A stretch of DNA of 64,000 nucleotides from Papio anubis (taxonomy: Eukaryota > Chordata > Mammalia > Primates > Cercopithecidae). A program made the position numbers and the translations under genes. Under the pieces are notes generated by a model that had not been told where the DNA came from, did not search any database, and saw only the letters and a program-made list of their open reading frames with translations. Below are positions 45,587-55,507 of this stretch, piece after piece; position 1 is the stretch's first letter; the number at the start of each line of letters is the position of its first letter. Location: NCBI RefSeq assembly GCF_008728515.1, contig NC_044976.1:214087467-214151466 (forward strand), given 5' to 3'.

Positions 45587-46409
45587 TGTGTCCAGAATTG
45601 GTTCTGTCCAGTGGGTTCTTGGTCTCGCTGACTTCAAGAATGAAGCCACAGACCCTTGCAGTGAATGTTAAGTTCTTAAAGATGGTGTGTCCGGAGTTTG
45701 TTCCTTCAGATGTTCAGATATGTCTGGAGTTTCTTCCTTCTGGTGGGTTTGTGGTCTCACTGACTTCAGGAATGAAGCTGCAGACCCTTGTGGTGAGCAT
45801 TACAGTTCATAAAGGTAGTGCGGACACAAAGAGTGAGCAGCAGCAAGATTTATTGTGAAGAGCGAAAGAACAAAGCTTCCATAGCGTGGAAGGGGACACG
45901 AACAGGTTGCCGCTGCTGGCTTGGGTGGCCAGCTTTTATTCCCTTATTTGGCCCCGCCCACATCCCACTGATTGGTCCATTTTACAGAGCACTGATTGAT
46001 CCATTTTACTGAGTGCTGATTGGTGTGTTTACAGACCTTTAGCTAGACACAGAGCCCCGATTGGTGTGTTTTTTACAGAGTGCTGATTGGTGCATTTACA
46101 AACCTTTAGCTAGACACAGAGTGCTGATTGGTGTATTTACAAACCTTCAGCTAGACACAGAGCGCTGATTGGTGCATGTTTAGAGTGCACAGATTGGTGC
46201 GTTTACAAACCTTTAGCTAGACACAGCGCTGATTGGTGCGTTTTTACAGAGTGCAGATTGGTGCGTTTACAAACCTTTAGCTAGACACAGAGCGCTGATA
46301 TGTGCGTTTTTACAAAGTGCTGATTGGTGCATTTACAGTCCTCTAGCTAGACAGAAAAGTTCTCCAAGTGCTCACTTGACCCAGGAAGTCCAGCTGGCCT
46401 CACCTCTCA
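45587..46409 (-). mobile_element. 3' LTR of the ERV9/LTR12-type provirus
   Basis: 823 bp with TG...CA ends. It is antisense: it ends (45587) at the TSD CTTC (45583-45586) and starts beside the PPT. From right to left, U3 holds an array of at least seven units of about 40 bp built on 'gctgattggtgcatttacaa' and 'cctttagctagacacagag' at about 45965-46350. ATTGG is the inverted CCAAT box bound by NF-Y. An AATAAAAG-type TATA lies near 45935 and the AATAAA signal at 45849-45854 (as TTTATT). The array is far longer than in the 5' LTR. Confidence 0.9.
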
Positions 46410-46420
46410 CTCCCCCCTCT
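46410..46420 (-). other. polypurine tract of the provirus
   Basis: 'ctcccccctct' on the + strand reads AGAGGGGGGAG on the proviral strand, directly before the 3' LTR: the expected plus-strand primer site. Confidence 0.85.
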
Positions 46421-47105
46421 AAACAGGACACCCCAACTACTGTTGGGAATTAGGCAATGACCGCTCTAGCTACTTCTTGCTTGATAGGGTCGAAGAAGGG
46501 GTCCTGCAGTTGTGTCCTCCAGAGGGGAACTCTTTAGGCCAGTGAAAGGGCCAGCAGGTTGGTCCAGGGGTCCTCAGTAGAAGTTGTTAGTTGAGCTCAT
46601 TTGGGGTTCCATTTGTAAGACCATCTGTAGCTTGATGGCCTCGATCCTAGGGGAAACAAATTTAACAAGGAGGTTAAAAATACAGGGCCTGAAGGCGAGT
46701 AATAGCAAGATGGCTGTCCCAGGACCTAGAAAGGGGAAAAGCCATGTCGCCCAACTCCAGAGGTTGGTATAAGAGTTTGAAAGGCATTGTCTAATTTCAG
46801 AAGCCTTTTCCTGTAAACGCCAGGCAGCATCTCATACTATCCCTGACTGGTTAGTGCAGAAACAACAGTCTTCCCCTAAGAAGGTGCAGAGTCCTCCTTT
46901 CTCAGCAGTGTGAAGGTCTAGGCCTCGGCGGTTTTGGAGAGTCCCTGCTGCCAAAGGGTCTATTTGGGATTGTAGAGTAAGGATAGATTGTATTATTTCT
47001 TGCAAACTGTCTGAGAGGCAGATATAGATTGAAGTTCCACATAAGAAGAATATGCCTTGGCTGGGTAGACGGAAATTTACCCTGGCTTTTAAAGGAATAG
47101 GGTAC
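46421..47105 (-). pseudogene. remnant of ERV9-type env, TM end
   Basis: The minus-strand frame at 46832-47105 (C-terminal half of a 166-codon frame) reads as the membrane subunit of a class I retroviral envelope. Near 46855-46940 it holds the conserved ectodomain segment with a CX6CC-type cysteine cluster, followed by NQSGIV and a TGA stop. That stop could be a decayed CGA; this is inference. Sequence at 46430-46830 continues as the anchor and tail region in another register. The surface subunit is almost wholly missing, so no envelope protein can be made. Confidence 0.72.
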
Positions 47106-47245
47106 ACTTTTTTCTTTACTACTTCAATCTCTTTCTCTCTCTTTGACTCCTTCTTTGTCTCCTCCTCTCTCTCCTTCTCTCTTTGACTTTCTGTCTCTGT
47201 CTCCTCCTCTCTCTTTCTGCCTCTTTCTCTCTTTCCTTTCTGCTG
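47105..47245 (-). repeat. purine-rich (GA)n-like tract at the pol-env junction
   Basis: On the + strand it is 'ctctttctctctctttgact' and similar CT repeats; on the proviral strand it reads GA-rich. It makes Arg/Glu-rich frames in two registers. It sits where integrase and most of env should be, so it marks an internal deletion joined or filled by simple sequence. Confidence 0.8.
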
Positions 47246-47793
47246 GTCTTTCCCTGCCTCTGCCAGCCGCTTATGGTGCTGTTGTCCTCTCTCCTTCCCC
47301 TTTTGATGGCTTCGGCAATGTAAGACTGCCACCTCCTTGGGTTTTGCACTGCGTGCAATAACTCCATAATTTCCTTGTGGTATTTAATGGGGGTTCCCCC
47401 AGAGATGAGGAACTCTGTTTCTTTCCATATTGCAGCATGGGCATGTAGGATTAGATAAGCATACTTGCTATCTGTATACACATTTATTATTTTTCCCTTT
47501 CCCAGTTCTAAGTCTCGGGTAAGTGCCACTGGTTCTGCTAACTGGGCACTGGTCCCTGGAGGAGGAGGCTTACTTTCAAGTACGGTTACATCACTAACTA
47601 TGGCAGAACCTGCCCTTCGTATCCCATTCTCCACAAATGAACTACTATCAGTATATAGGTTAAGGTCAGGATTAGCTAAGGGGACTTCTGAGAGATCATC
47701 TCGGGTGGCATGAGTCTGGACTATAATTTGTTGGCAGTCATGCTCGATTGGTTCTCCATCCTCTGGGAGAAGAGTGGCAGGGTTGAGGGCCAC
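47246..47793 (-). pseudogene. ERV9-type pol remnant: RNase H (integrase missing)
   Basis: The minus frame holds the RNase H signature: LYTDSSSFVENG (first catalytic Asp), AQLAEPVALTRDLE (Glu) and NVYTDSKYA (second Asp), about 45 residues apart as in gammaretroviral RNase H. After the tether near PRRWQS the frame enters the purine tract. No HHCC zinc finger or D,D-35-E integrase core follows, so integrase is deleted. Confidence 0.82.
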
Positions 47794-48538
47794 TCACGTA
47801 CGTACTTGAAGCACCAGTCCCTCAAGGAGTAGTGCCTGGTATCTAGGCGGTTGTCCGATAGCCATAAACTTCCTGTGGCCCCTAGTATGCCATTTATATC
47901 ATGAGTAGTCCAGACAGCGAGATCCTTTCCTCATAATATTTTGATGGCCTCCAACACTAAGACAGCCACCGCCACAACTACCCATAAACAGTGAGGCCAG
48001 CCTTTTGCTACTACATCAGTTTTCTTTCTTACATATGCCACTGGTTGTGGGGTTGTCTCAGGAGTCTCAGTAAGGACTCCAAGAGCTATCCCTGCTCTCT
48101 CTGTGACGTATAAAGAGAAGTTTTGTCCTGTGGGAAGGTTTAAAGCTGGAGCTTGTACTAGGGCCTGCTTTAAGGTTTTGAAGGCTGTTTCTGCCTCTGG
48201 TTCCCATTCTACTAGATGAGTATTTGCCCTCTGGGTCTCCTTGATTATAACATAGAGGGGCCTGGCTATCTTGCTGTATCCAGGGATCCAAAGTCGGCAA
48301 AAGCCAGTGATTCCAAGGAACCCCCGCAGCTTAATGTCTTAGAGTGATGATAAGCCAGTATAGGCTGTATTCATTCCTTGCTGAGGGACCTGGTCCCTAT
48401 GGCTAAGATTAGGCCCAGATATTTGACCTGCTATAGGCAAAGCTGGGCCTTCAACCTAGATGCCTTGTACCCTTGATTAGCTAGAAAGTTCAAGAGATCT
48501 AGAGTAGCCTGCTGGCATGAGGTTTCCGAATTGGTAGC
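47794..48538 (-). pseudogene. ERV9-type pol remnant: RT thumb and connection (frames broken)
   Basis: The reverse strand reads in pieces as RT after the active site: residues like ITGFCRLWIPG at about 48283-48315 are typical of the connection region. Frameshifts and stops separate it from the RT frame upstream. A 77-codon frame at 48067-48300 is a wrong register. Confidence 0.7.
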
Positions 48539-49264
48539 CTAAAGTAAATCATTCACATACTGAAGGACGAGGGTGTCTGGACTTGAGAAGTGGCCTAGAT
48601 CTTGGGCCAGTGCCTGACCAAACAGATTAGGGCTATCCCTTAACCGTCGGGGCGAGACCGACCACGTAAGTTGGGATGTGTGGTCTGTGGGATCCTCAAA
48701 GGCAAAGAGAAACCGGGAGACAGAGTGCAGGGGAATACAGAAGAAGGCATCCTTGAGGTCCAGAACAGTGAACCATTCTGCTTCCTCTGGTATTTGAGAG
48801 AGCACGGTATCGGGGTTGGGTACAACTGAATATAGAGGAATTACTGCCTCGATGAGTCTAAGATCTTGCACGAGTCTCCACTGACCGTTCGGTTTTGGTA
48901 CTCCTAGAATTGGGGTGTTGCAGGGACTGTTGCATTTCCTTACCAAGCCTTGAGCTTTTAAATGTTTAACAATATCCTGTAATCCTTTATGAGCTTCAGG
49001 CCTTAAGGGATATTGCCTTTGATAAGGAAAAGTGGTGGGGTCTTTTAGCCTGATTTGGACTGGGCGGGCATTTTTTGCCCTTCCAAATTGTCCTTCTAAT
49101 GCCCAGACTTCAGGGTCGATTCCCTCCTCAAGTAGGGGACAACAAATGGGTAACTTGTTCCCCATATTCGTGTAGGTAATAGCTCCAGCCTTGGCTAATA
49201 TATCCCTCCCTAATAAGGGTGTGGGACTTTCAGGCATCACAAGAAAGGCATGTGAAAAGAGCAA
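48539..49264 (-). pseudogene. ERV9-type pol: end of protease and reverse transcriptase palm
   Basis: A 241-codon frame. It opens with the protease C-terminal part (PLLGRDILAKAGA) and runs through the RT fingers/palm: TPILGVPKPNGQWRLVQDLR and LDLKDAFFCIPL, the latter with its first catalytic Asp. It ends QYVNDLL, where active gammaretroviral enzymes have YVDD. The third motif residue is Asn instead of Asp, followed by a stop 'tag' at 48539. Even the surviving domain is therefore expected to be inactive. Confidence 0.88.
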
Positions 49265-49354
49265 AGTCTCCCAGTTACAACTGAGGAGGGGGGAGAAATA
49301 CCGGGTTACAGGCTGTCCCAGGATTCCTCGGATGGTAACGGACCTTGAGGACAG
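49265..49354 (-). pseudogene. protease middle part, frame broken
   Basis: A short stretch joins the N- and C-terminal protease fragments in different frames; a frameshift lies here. Confidence 0.6.
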
Positions 49355-49741
49355 TCATCCAGGACAGGAGCTTAACACTGAGAAGGCAGCACCAGTGTCC
49401 AGGAGGAAGTCAATTTCCTGGCCCTCAATGCTTAAACGTACCCGGGGCTCAGTGAGGGTGGTGGCATGAGCTGGCGCTTGCCCCGGGCATCCTCCATCCT
49501 GTTGTTGGATCATCTGGTTGGGGGCTTCTGGCCCAGGGAACCATTGTACTCTGGGGCAGTGCACCTTCCAGTGATTGCCTTGGCATAGTGGACATGGGCA
49601 GGGGGGCAGCTTGTTTCTCGTTGGACAATCTCTTTTAAAGTGTCCTTGTAAACCACACTGATAACAAACCCTACCAGGTGATTGGCCTGCGCCATTTTCT
49701 GTCCTCTCTGAACCACCAAGGTTTGTTTGTCTGAGGGCCAT
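49355..49741 (-). pseudogene. ERV9-type nucleocapsid and protease N-terminus
   Basis: The 128-codon frame contains a CCHC zinc knuckle, CYQCGLQGHFKRDC, and a second, slightly shorter one, CPLCQGNHWKVHC. About 50 residues later comes the aspartic protease active site LLDTGAAFSVL. Gag and pro are in one frame here, as in gammaretrovirus-like elements with stop-codon readthrough. The frame ends shortly after the DTG. Confidence 0.9.
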
Positions 49742-49987
49742 GACTAAGGCTGTGGCCTTTCTCTGATCTCGCTTTTCCTTTTCACCTGTTCTTCTTGGTC
49801 CCTGTTATAGAACACCGAGGTTGCCAGGTTTAATAATGCCTCCAGATTTTGTTCAGGGCCCAGGGCCCAGGGCCCAGGGCTCGCTTTTGGAGCTTTCTCC
49901 TGAAATCTGCAGCTGACTGGGAAATAAACTTATCTTTTAGGATCAGTCGACCCTCTAGTGAGTTGGGTGACAGGGGAGTATATTTTC
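49742..49987 (-). pseudogene. gag between capsid and nucleocapsid, frame broken
   Basis: The capsid frame and the nucleocapsid frame do not join. A short tandem repeat of about four 'cagggcc' units lies at about 49855-49880 and may be one cause of the frame break. Confidence 0.6.
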
Positions 49988-50965
49988 TTAAGGCCTTTCA
50001 TAACTGCTTAAGAAAGGCAGAAGGAGTTTCTTCTTTTCCTGAGTTATGGTGGATATCATTGAATAATCCATGGGCTTTTTTCTAATTCTCCTTAGTCCTT
50101 CTAGAACACAGGTCAACAGATGTTTGCAACTCCAGTCTCCGTGATCTGAGTCGAGGTCCCAGTGGGGATCCATACTGGAGACGGCTAGCTGTCTGGTAGG
50201 GAATTTGTCCCTTTCTTCAGCTGTCATTCTATCATTTACTTGACTAAGATACAAGGTATCTCCAAACTCCCGGGCTGCCACTAAAGCCGCATTCTTTTCC
50301 TTAAAGGCCAGGGTTTGATCTAACAGTAGCATGACATCTCTCCAAATGAGATAGAAGGTTTGCCCTAGACCCTGTAGGACATCTGTGTACCTGTCAGGGT
50401 CATCTGAAAACTTCCCCAGGTCTGCCTTGATCTGCTTTAAATCAGAGAGGGAGAAGGGGACATGTACCTGAGTTGGGCCAAATTCCCCTCCCCTTACAGC
50501 TTGAAGGGGACATAACCGATAGCCTGGGGGTTTCTGTGGTCCTTTGGAGATTTCTTTGCTTGTTTCCTTCTGGGTAGGGGAGATTAGAGGAGGCTTATCG
50601 TTAATAGAAAGGGGAGCTATAGGGAAGCTAGGATATGGAGGTAAGCTGAGAAGTCCTCCTGTGGGATGTAAACTGCAAGCTTTGCATAGTTGTAGATTCT
50701 CCTTCAGTGAAAAGAAAGCTTGGACATAAGGTATTTCACTCCATTTACCTTCCGTCTTACAGAAAAGGTCAAGCTGCAGGATAGTGTTGTAACTTATACT
50801 TCCCTCAGGTGGCCATTTTTCCCCATCAGAGAGAGAATACTGGGGGCAGGCCATAGTGCAGAAAAAGATGAGCTGCCTCTTTTTCAGGGTTTGTGGGTCA
50901 AATTGGTCCCAGTGGCTTAGGATGCCTTTCAAGGGTGAGCCTGCTGATGCCTGAGTGTTTGCCAT
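49988..50965 (-). pseudogene. ERV9-type gag: matrix and capsid
   Basis: The longest open frame of the window, 325 codons from an ATG at 50965 (MANTQASAGSPLKG). Features are a Pro-rich centre (PLISPTQKETSKE... then PPGYRLCPLQ) and a capsid with SDLKQIKADLGKF. No Gly at position 2, so no myristoylation signal is visible. It is interrupted by a stop before the end of capsid. It is open over most of matrix and capsid, but the gag reading frame is incomplete. Confidence 0.85.
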
Positions 50966-52080
50966 CTAAAACCACCTGCGGTTTTGGTTTGTTTCTCCCC
51001 CTGCCCAAGAACCTGCAACGGTCCCTGGACCCTGCTGATCAGAATAGTTGCACTCACTGACGCAGCAACAGAAACACTAGTTTTCCTCCTAGACCACAAG
51101 GAGGACCAAGGAATGTTGGATTTCGTAGCCCTTACCGACGCATTCTCGAAAACCTGCACCCTTGCCCGGCCTCCCAGACCACAAAGAGGACCGAGAAAAA
51201 TCGGATTTAGTGACCCTTACCGATGCAGTCTCGAAAACCTGTCAGAGTCCTAAGCATTCTCCTGTTAGTATTGGGACATTACCTGTGTCCTATAAAGATG
51301 TTATGCCCCAAAAATGAAGTGGAGGGCCATACCCTGAGGGAGGGGGGATCTCCAGAGTTGGAAGAGTGATGCCTTTTGTCCTCACTTATATGAATAGGAA
51401 GGATATAATTTCTGAGGCTCCCCATATCCTAGCTTCAGGAATAGCTTTTGTTAGGCCTGCTTGTCTGAGGACGGATCCTGAAATTCCAGATAGTGCCCCA
51501 CCCCAGTGGGGCTTTGGGCAAAAATTATGTCTGTCTTATTGGTGAGCCCGGGTGCTTAAAGAAGGTAACAGAGTCCTGAAGTTTATACTAGAAATCATTC
51601 TTATAGGAGAAACTAGAAAAGCACCAGAGACAGGGAGTGGTTTTTAGAAGCAGGACTAGCCTCGGAGAAGAGAGGTGAGAGAAAGTTTGTCTGACAAGCA
51701 TTAGGACCCAGGAGGCAAGGGTCAGCATGGATAGGATAGATGGCCGAGTCTTGCGTGGGTGACATGACTTAGTTCTGCTCACGGCCGCAGGATCAACCAA
51801 CTTGTCAGACCCCAAAGCTGAATGGCTTTCCTCTCTGTCGACCCTCAGCTCAGCCCAGAAGTACAGGAAAAGCGGAAGCTGGTTCCAGGTAAACCAGTGC
51901 TTCCAACTCCAAAGAGTCAGGGGTTGTTAGAGAGCCCTTTCCCAGAAAGCCTGACACCCATGTCTTTAGTCCGGCGGCCGTGCTAGTCGCTTTTAACTGG
52001 CCCGGTATTTAGCCCCCAAATTCTAAGGAAAAATAGAATAGCAAGCGAAAGGGGTCCAGTAGTACTCACTGCTTGGTGAT
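50966..52080 (-). other. proviral 5' leader with direct repeats
   Basis: Non-coding leader between PBS and gag. Two imperfect copies of about 64 bp share 'gaccacaaggaggacc' or 'gaccacaaagaggacc' and end 'tctcgaaaacctg' (about 51091-51155 and 51178-51241), with a third, weaker copy near 51020-51075. The + strand frames here are artefacts of this repetition. Confidence 0.6.
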
Positions 52081-52099
52081 TGTCCCTTCATGGTCACCA
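52081..52099 (-). other. primer binding site, tRNA-Arg type
   Basis: The proviral strand reads TGGTGACCATGAAGGGACA, three nucleotides from the 5' LTR. Against the 3' end of tRNA-Arg(UCG) as I recall it this matches at 16 of 19 positions; two of the three differences are CpG-type changes. ERV9 elements are known to use tRNA-Arg. Confidence 0.75.
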
Positions 52100-52102
52100 A
52101 AA

Positions 52103-52635
52103 TGTGTCCAGAATTGGTTCCTTCTGGTGGGTTCTTGATCTCACTGACTTCAAGAACGAAGCCACGGACCCTCATGGTGTTACAGTTCTTAAAGATGGTG
52201 TGTCTGGAGTTTGTTCCTTCAGATGTTCAGATGTGTCCGGAGTTTATTCCTTCTGGTGGGTTCATAGTCTCGCTGACTTCAGGAATGAAGCCGCAGACCC
52301 TCATGGTGAGTGTTACAGCTCATAAAGGTAGTGCGGACCCAAAGAGTGAGCGGCAGCAAGATTTATTGTGAAGAGTGAAAGAACAAAGCTTCTACAGCGT
52401 GGAAGGGGACCTGAGCAGGTTGCCCCTCCTGGTTCGGGTGGCCAGCTTTTATTCCCTTATTTGGCCCCACCTACATCCCACTGATTGGTCCATTTTACAG
52501 AGTGCTGATTGGTGCATCTGCAAACCTTTAACTAGACACAGAGCGCTGATTGGTGCATTTACAATCCTCTAGCTAGACAGAAAAGTTCTCCAAGTGCCCA
52601 CTCGACCCAAGAGGTCCAGCTGGCTTCACTTCTCA
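52103..52635 (-). mobile_element. 5' LTR of the ERV9/LTR12-type provirus
   Basis: 533 bp, collinear with the 3' LTR except that the U3 CCAAT/'ttagctagacacagag' array is reduced to about two units (52485-52575). AATAAA on the minus strand at 52362-52367. The right edge 'cacttctca' is followed by the TSD CTTC (52636-52639). It is antisense to DESI2, so any promoter activity would run toward the DESI2 promoter, on the opposite strand. Confidence 0.9.
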
Positions 52636-52639
52636 CTTC

Positions 52640-52817
52640 TTTTTCTAAGTCTAACTTTGTGAAAAACATTTACGTGGTTCAAATGTCAAAATTATATATA
52701 AAAAGATATCTTAGGAAGTCTGTCTCCCTTTCATCCACCTTTGGTAGGTAACTATTTTCATGATTTTCTGGTTTTTTCTTCTTTTTCTTTTTTGAAAAAA
52801 AAAAAAGATATTTGCAT
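52640..52817 (-). repeat. L1M, right flank of the provirus
   Basis: 'aaaaacatttacgtggttca' and 'ggaagtctgtctccctttca' belong to the reverse complement of an old L1M 3' region. The provirus probably inserted into it. Confidence 0.5.
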
Positions 52818-53020
52818 ATGACAGGGATCTTACACAAACTTTTTCTGTAAATAACCAGATAGTAAATATCTTGGTTATCTATCGCACTCAACTCCGCATA
52901 AAAGCCACATAGACAGTTTGCAAACAAGTGAGCGCGGCTGTGTTCCAATAAAATGTTATTTGCAAAGATAGGAGGTGGGCCAGATTTGGCCTGCAGGAGT
53001 TGTTTGCTGGCTGTAAGGTG
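52818..53020. mobile_element. hAT-Charlie type non-autonomous element
   Basis: 'acacaaactttttctgtaaa', 'accagatagtaaatatcttg', 'gcggctgtgttccaataaaa' and 'gtgggccagatttggcctgc' are the well-known interior of a hAT-derived mammalian repeat. I do not assign a subfamily. Confidence 0.65.
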
Positions 53021-53077
53021 TAGATACAGACATTCTCATACCAAAAAATTTTAAAAAGCATAGTAAGGCAAACTCTT

Positions 53078-53379
53078 TTTTTTTTTTTTTTCTTTTAAGA
53101 CGGAGTCTTGCTCTGTTGCCCAGGCTGGAGTGCAGTGGCATGATCTCGGCTCACTGCAAGCTCCACCTTCTGGGTTCACGCCATTCTCCTGCCTCAGCCT
53201 CCCAAGTAGCTGGGACTACAGGCACCCGCCACCATGCCTGACTAATTTTTTTGTATTTTTAGTAGAGACGGGGTTTCACCGTGTTAGCCAGGATGGTCTC
53301 GATCTCTTGACCTCGTGATCTGCCCACCTCGGCCACCCAAAGTGCTGGGATTACAGGCGTGAGCCACCGCACCTGGCCA
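53078..53379 (-). mobile_element. AluY-like
   Basis: T tract, 'gacggagtcttgctctgttg' to 'gagccaccgcacctggcc', with 'caaactctttt' on both sides. Confidence 0.92.
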
Positions 53380-53760
53380 ACAAACTCTTTTCAAGACTAT
53401 TGTGATAGGTAGAGAGGCCATGGCAATGGGATTTTGCAGTGGAGTAGAGAGACTGTGTTCAACTCCAAACACAGTGTGGGCAAATGGGAATTTGCAGCCA
53501 GGGGGCAGAGTGGAGGGTCAGTGGATGGAAAATTTCTAAGAGGAAACATTAGGGGTTGGGGGGTTCTGGCTAAACCAACCTAACACAATTCTTTGTGAAG
53601 ACATGCCAGGGTAATCTGACATCACCGGGGGATGGTGGAGGATGAGGAACCTGACCAGATATGGAGGTGATCAGATAGCAAGGGTTGGGGGTTCTTGCTG
53701 AACTGAATTAGCAAGATTCTTTGCTAAAACCTGATTTTACAAGTAAGTGTACAGATGGGC
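53380..53760. other. unclassified, probably an old repeat
   Basis: G-rich phrases recur ('ggggttggggggttct' and 'agggttgggggttcttgctg', each followed by an 'acaattctttg/caagattctttg' phrase, about 120 bp apart), suggesting a small internal duplication. Family not recognised. Confidence 0.35.
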
Positions 53761-53909
53761 CTAGGAGAAGATTCAAGAGTCTAAGTCTTTGCCATATATT
53801 ATTTTGCAACTTGCTTTTGTTTCCCTAACAAATATATCCTGGAAATTACTTCCTCTTCCTCTTAGTTCTTCAAGAGCATCACCCCTTCCCCTACACTTTT
53901 TGAATTTTT

Positions 53910-54041
53910 TTTAGAGACAGGGTCTCTGTTGCCCTGGCTGGAGTGCAGTGTGATCATAGCTCACTGCAACCTCGAACTCCTGGGCTCAGTTCTCCCACCT
54001 CAGCCTCCCGAGTAGCTAGGACCACAGGTACCTGGCTAATT

Positions 54042-54073
<32 letters not shown>

Positions 54074-54200
54074 TTTTTTTTAAGAGATTGGGTCTCCCTG
54101 TGTTGCCCAGGGGGGTCTTGAACTCCTGGCCTCAAGCTGTCCTCCTGCCTCAACCTCCTAAAGTACTGGGATTACAGGTGTAAGCCACCACACTGAGCCC
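53910..54200 (-). mobile_element. AluJ-like with internal (CTTT)n expansion
   Basis: 'agagacagggtctctgttgc' to 'gtaagccaccacactgagcc'. The middle A-rich linker has grown into (CTTT)n at about 54041-54080. Confidence 0.85.
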
Positions 54201-55507
54201 TTCCCCCTCTTTTTATGGCTGAAGAATATTCCATTATATAGATATATCATAGTTTAGGTAACTAGGACCCTATAAATGAACATTTAGGTTGTTGTCAACA
54301 TTTTACTAACATAAATAATACTGCAGTTAATAGTCTTATGCTTATGATTTTTTATATGTGCAACCTATTCTCTTACTGTAGTATAAAAATTCAAATAAAA
54401 ACCTGTTAAACTAAGATAATAGCATTTTACTTTAAAGTAACATTTTTAATTATAAAATAATACTCTTTAACAAATGTAGAAAAACAATCCTGAATGTATG
54501 GAGTTAAAACTGAAAAGTATTGCATTATAGTCCTCCTCTCCCCCAAATTGTTAACTGTTTGATCTGTGTGCTTCAAACCTTTCTTTTGTTGCAATTGGTG
54601 GTAGTTTTATTTTGTCATCCCATACTTAATATGTAAGTATAGCCTCAGGCTTATTTTTCAAAAATGTGATCATGCTACACATATTATGACTTGATCCTTT
54701 TATGTGGTTTTTAAATATCTATCGAGTTACCTCATTCTTTTTTCTTTTTTAAAAATTAAACTCAGCTAATTTTCCCAAGTCAACCTTATTGTTTTTTTTG
54801 ATTGATAGTTTATAATATACGAATGTATCATAATTAGCCATTTCTCTATTGATATTTAGACTTCAGTGTTTCAGTATTGTAGACAACTACAGTTAATGTC
54901 CTAGGACATGTCTTTGCGTATATGCTAGTGTTTCTATAGAATAGATTCCGGAAGGTGAAATGGTTAAGTCACTGTCGTTGATTTACACTTGTGCAATGTC
55001 TTCTTCACACCCTTCCCAACACCCAGTATTAGCAGTATTTTTAGTATTTGCCAATCTGATAGATAAAAGAAGGGTGGTACCTCATTGTTTTAATTAGTGT
55101 TTTTCTGTTTGCTACTGAGATTGTTAGTTCAGGTTTATTGGCCACTAATTTTTTTTTTTTTAATGGAGCTTTTATTTAGAAGTATACTCATATCTGAACT
55201 TTTGCTGCCCAGACTCTAGGATCACATAGATTTGGGTAAATGTTTTGAAGAATCCTTACTGTATGTAATCTTACTACTCTCCTTCCAAAATCAAATTGAT
55301 TCACATAAAAAAAAGTATCCTTCATTTTCTAACTTGTCATCCAAATTCTGTCTCTCCAAATCAGGAACTCAAAAAATTCACATCGAGAGGGATACTTATA
55401 TTCTCATATGAATCTTTGTTATATCCACACAGATTCTCTCTTCTTATGTATTATTTATCTTTTTATCTTGTTTTTATGTAGTTTTATAAAATAAAAAGTT
55501 GTACATT

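Noticed and set aside
45598..45858. + strand frames with repeated SGGF(V)VSLTSGMK phrases (also at 52080-52371)
   Set aside because: They are translations of the R-U5 part of the two antisense LTRs; the repetition reflects LTR internal repeats, not a repeat protein.
46010..46350. CRISPR-like array (regular units of about 40 bp)
   Set aside because: The units are the U3 minisatellite of an LTR12-type LTR; there are no unique spacers and the host is a primate.
47143..47361. Ser/Pro/Leu-rich + frame
   Set aside because: It is the complement of the purine tract in the provirus; low complexity, not a gene.
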